64,000 nt of DNA, taken from Hylemonella gracilis (GTDB lineage Bacteria; Pseudomonadota; Gammaproteobacteria; Burkholderiales; Burkholderiaceae_C). This document shows, piece by piece, positions 18,272 through 26,441 of the stretch. Location: contig NZ_CP031395.1 in assembly GCF_004328645.1 (NCBI RefSeq), positions 1,761,501-1,825,500 of the forward strand. The letters are read 5' to 3'. Numbering within the stretch: the first letter of the stretch is position 1; each line of letters opens with the position of its first letter. A program made the position numbers and the translations under genes. The notes beneath the pieces were generated by a model. The model did not search any database and was not told where the DNA came from. It worked only from the letters and a program-made list of their open reading frames with translations.

Positions 18272-19306
18272 TCAAGCGGCTTTGTCATGCGCCGCGGCCT
18301 TGGCGGGCAACGGCACGCGCGCCATGATTTGTCCGATCAGCGCGTCACTGTCCAGTCCTTCGGTCAGGGCTTCATAAGACAGCACGAGGCGGTGGCGCAA
18401 CACGTCGGCAGCGAGGTCACCGAAGTCCTCGGGCAGCGCGTAGTTGCGGCCGCGCAGCAGGGCCAGGGCGCGCGCGCCCTCGACCAGGCTCAAGGTGGCG
18501 CGTGGACTGGCACCAAAGCTCAGAAGGGGTTCAAGTTCCGGCAGGCCTGCGCGTTTCGGCTCCCGCGTCGCGGCGACCAGGCGGACGGCGTACTGCACCA
18601 GCACCGGATCGACATAGACCCCGCGACACCAGGCCTGCAGCCTGGCCAGTTGCGCCGTGTCGGCGACGGCGGTGGCCTGCGCGGGCGCTTCGCCTGAAAC
18701 CGCGCCAGTGACGCGCTGGACGATCACGAACTCCTCTTCCTCGCTGGGGTAGTCGACCAGCACCTTGAACATGAAGCGGTCGACCTGTGCCTCGGGCAGA
18801 GGGTAGGTCCCTTCGGTTTCGATGGGGTTCTGCGTGGCCATGACCACATAGGGCGAAGGCAGGCGGTGGCTTTCACCCGCGATGGTTACTTGCCGCTCCT
18901 GCATGGCTTCGAGCAGGGCGCTCTGCACCTTGGCGGGCGCGCGGTTGATTTCATCCGCCAACAGAAGATTGGCGAAGATCGGGCCCAGCACCGTGCCGAA
19001 CTCGCCCGTCTTCTGGTTGTAGATGCGCGTGCCGACCAGATCGGCGGGCACCAAGTCAGGCGTGAACTGGATGCGCCTGAACTGGCCTTGCACGACCTGG
19101 GCCAGAGTCTTGACGGTCAGTGTCTTGGCCAAGCCGGGCGCGCCTTCGACCAGCAGGTGGCCCTGGGCCAGCAGTGCCACCATCACGCGTTCCAGAAAGC
19201 GGTCCTGTCCGACGACGACGCGCTTGACCTCGTACAGCATCTGTTCCATCCGGCGGGCGGCTTCCGCGGCGTCCGCGGGCGTGAGGTTCGGGGAGGATGC
19301 GCTCAT
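18272..19306 (-). CDS. MoxR-family AAA+ ATPase
   Basis: A 344-aa AAA+ ATPase. Walker A is GAPGLAKT (55-62), Walker B is LLLADEINRAP, sensor 1 is MATQNPIETEGTYPLPEAQ (ATQN), and the arginine-finger region is QVDRFMFKV. MoxR proteins act as chaperone-like ATPases that mature or insert metal cofactors with VWA partners. Here the partner genes DUF58 and VWA follow directly, and a trypsin-like protease gene precedes by 15 nt. The N-terminal 20 residues are variable. Confidence 0.94.
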   Translation of the reverse strand: MSASSPNLTPADAAEAARRMEQMLYEVKRVVVGQDRFLERVMVALLAQGHLLVEGAPGLAKTLTVKTLAQVVQGQFRRIQFTPDLVPADLVGTRIYNQKTGEFGTVLGPIFANLLLADEINRAPAKVQSALLEAMQERQVTIAGESHRLPSPYVVMATQNPIETEGTYPLPEAQVDRFMFKVLVDYPSEEEEFVIVQRVTGAVSGEAPAQATAVADTAQLARLQAWCRGVYVDPVLVQYAVRLVAATREPKRAGLPELEPLLSFGASPRATLSLVEGARALALLRGRNYALPEDFGDLAADVLRHRLVLSYEALTEGLDSDALIGQIMARVPLPAKAAAHDKAA

Positions 19307-19321
19307 AGGGGACCTTTCTGC

Positions 19322-20161
19322 TCAGAACGGATGCATGCCCACGGCCGAGGCCGCGTTCTCGATGGGGACCGCGAAGCCGATGCCGATGAAGGTGCGTTGA
19401 TCTCCTGGGTTCAGGATGGCGGTCACGATGCCAACCACCTGCCCGTCCAGTGTCACCAACGGCCCGCCCGAGTTGCCGGGGTTGGCTGCCGCGTCGAACT
19501 GGATCAGGTTGCCGATGACCTGCTTGCCCTCCGGCGAGCGGAAGCTGCGACCCAATCCCGAGATGACGCCGTGCGTCACCGAGGGGCCGATGCCAAAAGG
19601 GAACCCCACGGCGACCACGCCATCACCGGGGCGCAGGCCCGCGGTCGAACGCAGGGTGGCGGGTTCCAGATCGTCCGGCACCTGACGGGCTTGCAGCACG
19701 GCCAGGTCGTTTTCCGTCTGCGTGTTGCCGATGTAGGCCGGCGATGCGCTGCCGTCGAAGAAAGTCACCTCGATGCGCTGGGCACCGGCGACCACGTGCA
19801 GATTGGTCAGGATGACGCCGCTGTTGACGATCACCACACCCGTGCCGACGCCGTGTGGCTCCTCTTTGCCCTTGCCATCGGTGGTGTAGCTCTGCACGCG
19901 CACGACCGAAGGCGCGATGGCCGTCGCCGCGCGCGCGGCCGGCGAGGGCAGAACCGCCGTCTCCAGCGTCTTGAGCACGGCGGCGTCGATGTCCTGTTGC
20001 GTGAGCTTGCGCTCGGCTTGCGTGGGCCACAGGGCCTGCATCAGCAGGCCGAGCAAGGCCATCAGTGCCAGCCCACGCCAGAAATGCGGTCGAAGGTCTT
20101 GCATCCACCCGGCTAGCAGGCTGGGCGGCGTACTCGATGGCAGACCTGGCGGTACACGCAT
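19322..20161 (-). CDS. Membrane-anchored trypsin-like serine protease without PDZ (S1C, Deg-like)
   Basis: A 279-aa protein with one N-terminal membrane segment (about 28-46) and a periplasmic chymotrypsin-fold domain. The catalytic triad is complete: His122 (TNLHVVAG), Asp152 (TENDLAVLQ) and Ser231 (NPGNSGGPL). The protein ends soon after the domain (FAVPIENAASAVGMHPF), so no PDZ domain is present, unlike DegP/DegS. The start at 20161 has AGGAG 8 nt upstream; an in-frame ATG at 20104 is possible. It heads the MoxR-DUF58-VWA operon (15 nt to moxR), which suggests a shared envelope function. Confidence 0.9.
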   Translation of the reverse strand: MRVPPGLPSSTPPSLLAGWMQDLRPHFWRGLALMALLGLLMQALWPTQAERKLTQQDIDAAVLKTLETAVLPSPAARAATAIAPSVVRVQSYTTDGKGKEEPHGVGTGVVIVNSGVILTNLHVVAGAQRIEVTFFDGSASPAYIGNTQTENDLAVLQARQVPDDLEPATLRSTAGLRPGDGVVAVGFPFGIGPSVTHGVISGLGRSFRSPEGKQVIGNLIQFDAAANPGNSGGPLVTLDGQVVGIVTAILNPGDQRTFIGIGFAVPIENAASAVGMHPF

Positions 20162-20339
20162 GATCGGCTCCTGCGAAGGGGATGGGGAGACAGTAGCACG
20201 GACGCGTGGTTTTTGCAGCCCCCGGGCCGGGCAGGGGGTAGGGGAAAGTGCTGTCGTGTCAGCGTGGCAGGGCTTAACCCAATGGCGAGGCTCTCGGTGG
20301 CGTGGGCACGGCCAGGGCCACCCGCACGCGTCGCGCAGT

Positions 20340-20747
20340 TCAGGTTTTCAGATCGCCGTCTCGGTAGAACCAGCAACCGTCCATGCGGACGAAGTGGCTG
20401 ACTTCATGCAGGCGGGTGGCGCGCCCGTCCCGCTTGCTGCGCGCCACGAATTCCACCGTCGCGTGCTCGCCTGCCTCGCGCGCCGCGCGCACGTCCAGGC
20501 CCAGCCAGCGGGTTCCAGGTTCAAGCTGCAGCCCGGTCGGCCGGGTGTCGGGATGCCAGCTCGCCAGCAGGTAGTCCACGCGACCCAGCACGAAGGCGCT
20601 GTAGCGCGAACGCATCAGGGCTTCGGCGCTCGGCGCCGGGGGTGGGGAGCCAGCGCCGGGATTGGCGTCGCCGTGCCAGCGACCACAGCATTCGACGTAG
20701 GTCGCGCCGCTGCCGCAGGGGCAGGGTGTGGGCCTCGCGCCGTTCAC
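20340..20747 (-). CDS. YchJ-like SEC-C motif protein
   Basis: A 135-aa protein of the YchJ/UPF0225 type. The N-terminal SEC-C zinc motif is CPCGSGATYVECCGRWH, with four Cys/His ligands. The conserved MRSRYSAFVLGRVDYLLASWHPDTRP segment follows, and the C-terminal NTF2-like part contains EVSHFVRMDGCWFYRDGD. The start is a GTG giving MNGARPTPCPCGSG, which overlaps the upstream gene's stop as GTGA (20744-20747). Its function is unknown. Coupling to the MarR-GNAT gene suggests co-expression. Confidence 0.86.
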   Translation of the reverse strand: MNGARPTPCPCGSGATYVECCGRWHGDANPGAGSPPPAPSAEALMRSRYSAFVLGRVDYLLASWHPDTRPTGLQLEPGTRWLGLDVRAAREAGEHATVEFVARSKRDGRATRLHEVSHFVRMDGCWFYRDGDLKT

Positions 20748-21748
20748 AGCCGCAACTCCCAGGTTTCGCCGACCAGTTGCTGGCCGAAGCTCTCGTGCGG
20801 CTCGCTGGCGATGAGCTGGTAACCCGCCTGGGCGTAGAGCGCGCGCGCGGCGGTGAGGATGCTGTTGGTCCACAGCCGGATGCGTTCGTAACCGGCCGCG
20901 CGGGCGAAGCGCGTGCACTCGTCCACCAACTGTTTGCCGATGCCCAGGCCGCGCGCCGCGGGTTCGACGATCAGCAGGCGCAACTGAGCCACACCGGGTT
21001 CGGGCTGCCCCCGGGTTTCATCCTGGGCCTGCACCAGAAAGACGCAGCCCAGTGGATGGCCCGGTCCCTGACCAGACGCGCCCGATGCCGTCGACGCACC
21101 CACGCGCTCGGCAATCCAGGCGCATTCGCGCCGGGGGTCGAGGTGGTCGATGTAGTCTGCGCCGATGCGCGCGACCATGGCTTCGAAGCGTCCATCCCAA
21201 CCGTACTCCTGCGCGTACAGCGCCGCGTGGCGCGAGATCATCCAGCCGACGTCGCCGGGACGCAGTCCGCGCAGCTGGATGCTGCTCGCCTGGCTGCGGT
21301 CGAGCAGGGTCTCGATGCGCTGCGCCGCGTACAGCAACTCCTGCTGCTCGCCTTCGGCCAGAGGGGCGAGCAGGGCGCTCATCTGCGCCTGAGCGCGCTG
21401 TTCAAGCGGTGCCAGCGCACGCTGACCCGCGGGCGTGAGGGACAGCAGGGTCTGCCGGCCATCATGGGCCGCGCGCTCGGCCTTCACCAGCTTGCGCTCG
21501 CGCAGGCCGGCGAGCAGGCGGCTTAGGTAACCGGCATCCAGTTGCAGGGTGTCGGCCAGCGCGCTCGCCGTGAGGCTGGGCGTGTGCGCGAGTTCCCAGA
21601 GCACCCGCGATTCGGGCAGGGAAAAGGACGATTCCAGCAGGCGGTCCTGCAACACGCCGATGCGGCGCGTGTAGAAGCGGTTGAAGGCGCGCAGCGTCGC
21701 GGCGCGGGCGGCCGTGGTTGGCATGGCCAACAGGGGGGCGGTGTTCAT
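20744..21748 (-). CDS. MarR-type regulator fused to GNAT acetyltransferase
   Basis: A 334-aa two-domain protein. Residues about 15-150 form a MarR winged-helix domain (ESRVLWELAHTPSLTASALADTLQLDAGYLSRLLAGLRERKLVKAERAAHDGRQ region). Residues about 160-334 are a GNAT acetyltransferase with the acetyl-CoA loop VEPAARGLGIGKQLVDEC and the C-terminal YAQAGYQL strand. This fusion is a known architecture; the acetyl acceptor is unknown. The open frame extends far upstream as antisense of tatD. The start chosen, MNTAPLLAMPTTAARAA, lies just after a strong palindrome that is a good autoregulatory operator. An alternative ATG is at 21724. Confidence 0.9.
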   Translation of the reverse strand: MNTAPLLAMPTTAARAATLRAFNRFYTRRIGVLQDRLLESSFSLPESRVLWELAHTPSLTASALADTLQLDAGYLSRLLAGLRERKLVKAERAAHDGRQTLLSLTPAGQRALAPLEQRAQAQMSALLAPLAEGEQQELLYAAQRIETLLDRSQASSIQLRGLRPGDVGWMISRHAALYAQEYGWDGRFEAMVARIGADYIDHLDPRRECAWIAERVGASTASGASGQGPGHPLGCVFLVQAQDETRGQPEPGVAQLRLLIVEPAARGLGIGKQLVDECTRFARAAGYERIRLWTNSILTAARALYAQAGYQLIASEPHESFGQQLVGETWELRL

Positions 21749-21762
21749 GGCGACAGTGTGAT

Positions 21763-21791
21763 CCAAATGATTGCTTTTGGCAAGTATTTGG
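21763..21791. promoter_or_regulatory. 29-bp imperfect palindrome, candidate MarR operator
   Basis: CCAAATGATTGC - TTTTG - GCAAGTATTTGG: the two 12-nt arms match at 10 positions. It lies in the 63-bp gap between the divergent MarR-GNAT and tatD starts, so one bound dimer could control both. The TTGC-N5-GCAA core resembles sites used by MarR proteins. Confidence 0.65.
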
Positions 21792-21811
21792 CTTGCGGCA
21801 TCATCCGGACC

Positions 21812-22705
21812 ATGACGGAGCGCCGCGACACCTTCATTGACACGCATGTCCACCTCGACGCGCCTGAGTTCCTGCCGGACCTGGCCGCCGTGCGCGCCCG
21901 TGCGCGCGACCGGGGCGTGGCGTGCTGCGTATTGCCTGCCGTGCAGGCGCAAGATTTCGAACGCGCGCGCGCCTTGGCGCATGAGTTCGGGGATGCCTAC
22001 GCCCTGGGTATCCACCCCTTGTACGTGGCGGCGGCCGAGGACGAGGATCTGGCGCGCCTGGACCAGGCCCTGACCCGGCACCGGGACGATCCTCGGTTGG
22101 TGGCGGTGGGCGAGATCGGGTTGGATCTGTTCGTTCCCGCCCTGTGCGAGGAGCCGCTGCGCACGCGGCAACTGTTCTTCTACCGCGCGCAGTTGAAGCT
22201 CGCGAAAAAACACGGTCTGCCGGTCATCCTGCATGTGCGGCGCTCGGCTGACCTGCTGCTCCAGGGCTTGCGCGATCTGGCCGGTCCCGGCCAAGCCTGG
22301 CTGGGCATCGCCCACGCCTTCAGCGGCAGTCTGCAGCAAGCCCAGGCCTTCACCGCGCTCGGGTTCAAGCTCGGTTTCGGCGGCGCGCTGACCTATGAGC
22401 GCGCGACCAAGCTGCGTGAACTGGCGCGGGTCCTGCCGCTGGAGGCCCTGGTGCTGGAGACCGACGCCCCCGACATTCCGCCGCACTGGCTCTACACCAC
22501 GGCGGCGCAACGTGAGCAAGGCTTGGCTCAGGGGCGCAACGAACCGGGAGAGCTGCCGCGCATCGCGCAGACCTTGGCCGAGCTGCGTGGCCTGGACCTC
22601 GCGCAACTGGCGCGCGCCACCCGGGCCAACGCCCTCGCCGCCTTGCCGCGCCTGGGGCCCCTGTTGGGTGCGCCGGCCAGCGCAGCCGTGGCATGCCGCG
22701 ACTGA
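21812..22705 (+). CDS. TatD family metal-dependent hydrolase
   Basis: A 297-aa TIM-barrel nuclease/hydrolase of the TatD group. Metal motifs are FIDTHVHLD (near residue 8-16), VAVGEIGLDLF, LPVILHVRRS, IAHAFSGS and LETDAPDIPPHW. Family members are deoxyribonucleases or D-aminoacyl-tRNA deacylase-like hydrolases. The start MTERRDTFIDTHVHLD places the first motif at the usual position. It is divergent from the MarR-GNAT gene and overlaps the following glycosylase gene by 13 nt. Confidence 0.93.
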   Translation: MTERRDTFIDTHVHLDAPEFLPDLAAVRARARDRGVACCVLPAVQAQDFERARALAHEFGDAYALGIHPLYVAAAEDEDLARLDQALTRHRDDPRLVAVGEIGLDLFVPALCEEPLRTRQLFFYRAQLKLAKKHGLPVILHVRRSADLLLQGLRDLAGPGQAWLGIAHAFSGSLQQAQAFTALGFKLGFGGALTYERATKLRELARVLPLEALVLETDAPDIPPHWLYTTAAQREQGLAQGRNEPGELPRIAQTLAELRGLDLAQLARATRANALAALPRLGPLLGAPASAAVACRD

Positions 22706-23193
22706 ATGGACTGGCTCCCGTTGCGGGGCCGCACACGCGCCTGCTGGTGCTGGGCAGTTTCCCCAGCGTTGCGTCCCTGCGCGCGCAGCAGTATTACGCA
22801 CACCCGCAGAACCATTTCTGGAAGATCCTGCAGGCGCTGTGGCCGGCCTTTCCCTTGCCCGAGGCCAGCGCTTACGAGGCGCGTTGCGCCTGGGTGCTGG
22901 CGCGCGGCCTGGGCATCTGGGATGTGTACGCGAGTTGTGAGCGCGAGGGCAGCCTGGACAGTGCCATCCGCAACGCGGTGGTGAACGACTTCGTGGCGCT
23001 GCGCACCGCCTGTCCCGAACTGCGGCTGATCGCGCACAACGGGAGTGAAAGCTACAAGCACGCGAAGCACACGTCCGCTTTTGGTCTGCCCGTGCTGCGC
23101 CTGCCGTCCACCAGCCCGGCCAATGCGAGCTGGAGCCTGGAGCGCAAGCGGGCGACCTGGCATGACGCGGCCCTGCAGGCCGGGTTGCTCTGA
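22693..23193 (+). CDS. DNA-deoxyinosine glycosylase (UDG superfamily, family 6)
   Basis: A 166-aa uracil-DNA-glycosylase-fold protein. The N-terminal motif LLVLGSFPSVASLRAQQYYAHP and NHFWKIL are typical of hypoxanthine-DNA glycosylases, which remove deaminated adenine. The second catalytic loop is LPSTSPANAS near residue 140, and IAHNGSESYKH precedes it. It overlaps tatD by 13 nt in another frame, so the pair is co-transcribed and both may act in nucleic acid repair or turnover. Confidence 0.88.
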   Translation: MPRLNGLAPVAGPHTRLLVLGSFPSVASLRAQQYYAHPQNHFWKILQALWPAFPLPEASAYEARCAWVLARGLGIWDVYASCEREGSLDSAIRNAVVNDFVALRTACPELRLIAHNGSESYKHAKHTSAFGLPVLRLPSTSPANASWSLERKRATWHDAALQAGLL

Positions 23194-23199
23194 CCAGGC

Positions 23200-24036
23200 G
23201 TGGGCCGCGGAGATAATCCCCGCACCTTGAAACAAGCCGCCATTCCCCGTCTGCCCGAAGTCCAGTTTTCCGACGAAGGGCGCATCCGCCACCTGCACCT
23301 CGACAGCATCTGGATCCAAGGCTCCATGGACCAGCGCGACCCGGTGCGGCTCGTGCACGAGTACGTGCAGCGCATGATGGCCTGGTTGTTGTTCGTGGAG
23401 CCCGACTGCGTGCCCCAGCGACGCGCCATGCAGCTGGGCCTGGGCGCTGGGTCGCTGACGAAGTTCTGCGTCAAGATGCTGCGCATGCCCACCACGGTGA
23501 TCGAGCTGAATCCCGGCGTGCTGCATGCGTGTCGGGGCTGGTTCCATCTGCCCGAGGCCGGCCCCCTGCTGGAGATCGTGCTGGCGGACGCCGAGCAGGA
23601 AATCGGCAATCCCAAGTGGTGGGGCATGGTGGACGCCTTGCAGGTCGATCTTTATGACCATGAGGCTGCCGCGCCAGTGCTCGACAGCGTGGCGTTTTAT
23701 GCTGCCTGCCGCCGTCTGCTGACGGAGGCGGGCTGCATGACGGTCAATCTGTTCGGTCGGCGCGCGAGTTTTCAGCACAGCGTGGCGCGCATGGCCGAAG
23801 CCTTTGGCGCGCAGGCGCTGTGGCGTTTCAAGGCCACGCGCGAGGGCAACACCGTGGTGATGGCCTTCAACGGTGGGCCGGGTGATGCCCATCCAGGGGT
23901 CATGCTGCGCGACCGTGCAGCCCGACTGGCTCTGGGCGCGCGCGCCGAGGAGATCGAGTCGCGCTGGGGCCTGCCCGCGCGGAAATGGTTGAAAGGTCTG
24001 GAGCCTGTATTCGAGGCGGCGGCCCCCAAGGGCTGA
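23200..24036 (+). CDS. Spermidine synthase-like methyltransferase-fold protein
   Basis: A 278-aa (or 269-aa) Rossmann-fold protein resembling SpeE-type aminopropyltransferases. The nucleotide loop is MQLGLGAGSLTKF and the acidic strand is TTVIELNPGV. DALQVDLYDHEAAAP occupies the position of the polyamine synthase DxYD motif. Genuine polyamine synthesis is not certain, since many orphan SpeE-like proteins have other substrates. Two starts fit: GTG at 23200, or TTG at 23227 (MKQAAIPRLPEVQFSDEG), the latter 9 nt after a GATAAT -10-like element. It follows the glycosylase gene by 6 nt. Confidence 0.8.
   Translation: MGRGDNPRTLKQAAIPRLPEVQFSDEGRIRHLHLDSIWIQGSMDQRDPVRLVHEYVQRMMAWLLFVEPDCVPQRRAMQLGLGAGSLTKFCVKMLRMPTTVIELNPGVLHACRGWFHLPEAGPLLEIVLADAEQEIGNPKWWGMVDALQVDLYDHEAAAPVLDSVAFYAACRRLLTEAGCMTVNLFGRRASFQHSVARMAEAFGAQALWRFKATREGNTVVMAFNGGPGDAHPGVMLRDRAARLALGARAEEIESRWGLPARKWLKGLEPVFEAAAPKG
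23212..23217 (+). promoter_or_regulatory. Putative -10 element before the SpeE-like gene
   Basis: GATAAT followed by CCCCGCACC and a TTG codon at 23227. If used, transcription would begin within a few bases of the TTG, and the GTG at 23200 would lie upstream of the message. Confidence 0.35.
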
Positions 24037-24170
24037 GTGGGTGGGGTGGACTGGCTCACTTTGTGGATTGACGACACACACTGCAAGGCGCACCGCGTCG
24101 AGTGGGTGCCCAAGGTAAAGAAGCGTAAAGGAGGGGGTGCGGCATCCCGTAGTAGGCCGCAGGATGCGTA

Positions 24171-24208
24171 AAGATGACGTCGCGCGGCGTCATCTTGTTC
24201 GCAAGATG
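24171..24208 (+). promoter_or_regulatory. Two mutually exclusive hairpins in the tctB upstream region
   Basis: AAGATGACG (24171-24179) pairs perfectly with CGTCATCTT (24188-24196). CATCTTG (24191-24197) can instead pair with CAAGATG (24202-24208) around a TTCG tetraloop. The middle arm cannot do both. Whether this lies inside the tctB transcript is not known. Confidence 0.45.
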
Positions 24209-24285
24209 AACAGGCTTGACGAAAGAAGAGGGACTAAATAGGGGGAATCCAGAACAAGTCCCGTGGACGATCAGGTGCAGAATGT

Positions 24286-24317
24286 CCCCCTTTTTGGGCT
24301 GGGGGTTATCCCCGGCC
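24286..24317 (+). promoter_or_regulatory. Hairpin immediately before the tctB ribosome-binding site
   Basis: GGCTGGGG (24297-24304) pairs with CCCCGGCC (24310-24317), allowing one U-G pair, and ends 5 nt before the AGGAG at 24323-24327. The GGGGG run can alternatively pair with CCCCC at 24286-24290. Such a fold could modulate access to the start region. Confidence 0.4.
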
Positions 24318-24335
24318 GGTTCAGGAGAAATGTGC

Positions 24336-24830
24336 GTGAAAGTGATCAAGAGCGAGAAGGATTTCTTCTCGGGCCTGATGTTCGTCATCGTGGGCGGCGC
24401 CTTTGCCATAGGCGCGACTGAATACACCGTCGGAACAGGTGCTCGCATGGGGCCGGGGTACTTCCCGCTCTTGCTGGGCATCCTGCTGACGATTCTGGGC
24501 GTGTTTGTCATGCTCAAGGGATTGCGCAAATCCCAGGATGGCGCGGGCGACAAGTTGGGCTCGGTGGCCTGGAAACCGCTGACCTACATCATCAGCTCCA
24601 ACGTGTTGTTCGGTGTGATGCTGGGCGGGCTGCCGAGCATCGGCCTGCCGTCTTTTGGTTTGATCGTCGCTATCTTCGCGCTGACTGTCGTCGCCAGCAT
24701 GGCAGGCGAGCAGTTTTCACTCAAGGGTGCGCTGATTTTGTCCACGATCCTGGCCATTGCCAGTTACGTGGCGTTCGTGAAGCTGCTGAATCTGCAGTTC
24801 CAGGTCTGGCCCGCATTCATCACCGGTTAA
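24336..24830 (+). CDS. tctB: Tripartite tricarboxylate transporter small subunit TctB
   Basis: A 164-aa membrane protein with four predicted segments, the small subunit of a TctABC secondary uptake system for carboxylates. The N-terminus reads MKVIKSEKDFFSGLMFVIVGG, followed by the GTGARMGPGYFP motif usual in TctB. The GTG at 24336 is preferred because AGGAG ends 8 nt before it; the ATG at 24330 would leave only 2 nt. It is followed by tctA after 12 nt. The 299-bp upstream region carries several hairpins. Confidence 0.88.
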   Translation: MKVIKSEKDFFSGLMFVIVGGAFAIGATEYTVGTGARMGPGYFPLLLGILLTILGVFVMLKGLRKSQDGAGDKLGSVAWKPLTYIISSNVLFGVMLGGLPSIGLPSFGLIVAIFALTVVASMAGEQFSLKGALILSTILAIASYVAFVKLLNLQFQVWPAFITG

Positions 24831-24842
24831 AGGGTCCGTACC

Positions 24843-26354
24843 ATGGAATTGTTTGAACACCTGTCGATGGGTTTTGGCGTCGCCTTCACCTTTCAGAACC
24901 TCGTTTATGCCTTGATCGGTTGCGTTCTGGGCACCCTCATCGGCGTGCTGCCGGGCGTGGGCCCCGTGGCCACCATTGCCATGTTGCTGCCGGCCACCTA
25001 CGCGTTGCCGCCGGTGGCCGCGCTCATCATGCTGGCGGGCATCTATTACGGCGCACAGTACGGAGGTTCGACCACGGCCATTCTGGTCAACCTGCCAGGT
25101 GAATCGTCCTCGGTCGTGACCGTCATCGACGGCTACCAGATGGCACGCAAGGGCCGAGCGGGTCCGGCGCTGGCGGCTGCCGGCCTGGGTTCCTTCTTCG
25201 CGGGCTGCGTGGGCACCTTGGTGCTGGCGGCCTTTGCCCTGCCCCTGACCGAAGTGGCCTTCAAGTTCGGCCCGGCGGAGTATTTCTCGCTGATGGTGCT
25301 GGGCCTGATCGGCGCGGTCGTGCTGGCTTCGGGCTCGTTGCTCAAGGCGATCTCCATGATCGTGCTGGGCCTGTTGCTGGGCCTGGTGGGTACGGACGTG
25401 AACTCCGGCGTGGCGCGCTACAGCTTCGACATTCCCGAGCTGACCGATGGCATCAACTTCATCGTGATCGCCATGGGGGTGTTCGGCTACGGCGAAATCA
25501 TCCAGAACCTTTCGCACTCCGAGGAAAAGCGCGAGGTCTTCACCGGCAAGGTGAAAAACATCTATCCGACGCTCCAAGACCTCAAGCTGATGGCACCAGC
25601 GGTGCTGCGTGGTACCACGCTGGGCGCCTGCCTGGGCATCCTGCCGGGCGGCGGTGCGTTGCTGGCTTCCTTCGCGGCCTACACGCTGGAAAAGAAAACC
25701 AAGCTCAAGCCGGGTGAGGTGCCGTTCGGGCAGGGCAACATCCGCGGCGTGGCGGCCCCCGAGTCCGCCAACAATGCGGGTGCGCAGACTTCCTTCATTC
25801 CGCTGCTGACGCTGGGCATTCCGCCCAATCCGGTGATGGCCTTGATGGTGGGGGCCATGACCATCCACAACATCCAGCCCGGCCCGCAGGTGATGACCAG
25901 CAATCCCGAGCTGTTCTGGGGCTTGATCGCCTCCATGTGGCTCGGCAACCTGATGCTGATCATCCTGAACCTGCCCCTGATCGGCATGTGGATCAAGCTG
26001 CTGGCCGTGCCCTACAAGTGGTTGTTCCCGTCCATCGTGCTGTTCTGCGCGATCGGCGTGTATTCCACAAACAACAACACCTTTGACATCTGGCTGGTCG
26101 CCTTGTTCGGCGTCATTGGTTACGGCTTCATCAAGATGGGTGTGGAACCCGCGCCTTTGCTGCTGGGCTACATCCTGGGGCCGATGATGGAGGAAAATCT
26201 GCGGCGCGCGTTGCTGCTGTCGCGCGGGGACTGGGCGGTGCTTGTCACGCGACCCATTTCGGCGGGCCTGCTGGCGGCGGCACTTCTGCTGCTCACCATC
26301 GTGCTCTTGCCATCGGTCAAGTCCAAACGGGAAGAGGCTTTCGTCGAGGACTGA
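24843..26354 (+). CDS. tctA: Tripartite tricarboxylate transporter permease TctA
   Basis: A 503-aa permease with about twelve membrane segments. Motifs include GVLPGVGPVATIAMLLP near residue 35, YYGAQYGGSTTAILVNLPGE near 60, and the repeat-like GILPGGGALLASFAAY with NNAGAQTSFIPLLTLGIP in the second half. No tctC gene is adjacent, so a periplasmic binding protein must come from elsewhere. Two orphan TctC genes lie at 35396 and at the right edge. Substrate unknown. A strong terminator follows. Confidence 0.95.
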   Translation: MELFEHLSMGFGVAFTFQNLVYALIGCVLGTLIGVLPGVGPVATIAMLLPATYALPPVAALIMLAGIYYGAQYGGSTTAILVNLPGESSSVVTVIDGYQMARKGRAGPALAAAGLGSFFAGCVGTLVLAAFALPLTEVAFKFGPAEYFSLMVLGLIGAVVLASGSLLKAISMIVLGLLLGLVGTDVNSGVARYSFDIPELTDGINFIVIAMGVFGYGEIIQNLSHSEEKREVFTGKVKNIYPTLQDLKLMAPAVLRGTTLGACLGILPGGGALLASFAAYTLEKKTKLKPGEVPFGQGNIRGVAAPESANNAGAQTSFIPLLTLGIPPNPVMALMVGAMTIHNIQPGPQVMTSNPELFWGLIASMWLGNLMLIILNLPLIGMWIKLLAVPYKWLFPSIVLFCAIGVYSTNNNTFDIWLVALFGVIGYGFIKMGVEPAPLLLGYILGPMMEENLRRALLLSRGDWAVLVTRPISAGLLAAALLLLTIVLLPSVKSKREEAFVED

Positions 26355-26383
26355 TAAGCTTGGGTGCAAGCCGCCCCACAGGT

Positions 26384-26411
26384 AAAAAACGGCGCCGCGG
26401 CGCCGTTTTTT
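26384..26411. terminator. Bidirectional-looking Rho-independent terminator
   Basis: A perfect 28-nt palindrome: AAAAAACGGCGCC, GC, GGCGCCGTTTTTT. The GC-rich stem with a T6 tract ends tctA transcription. The A6 on the other side makes it symmetrical. Confidence 0.92.
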
Positions 26412-26441
26412 CTTCCTCCGAACTTTTCGCAGGCCTTTGTC

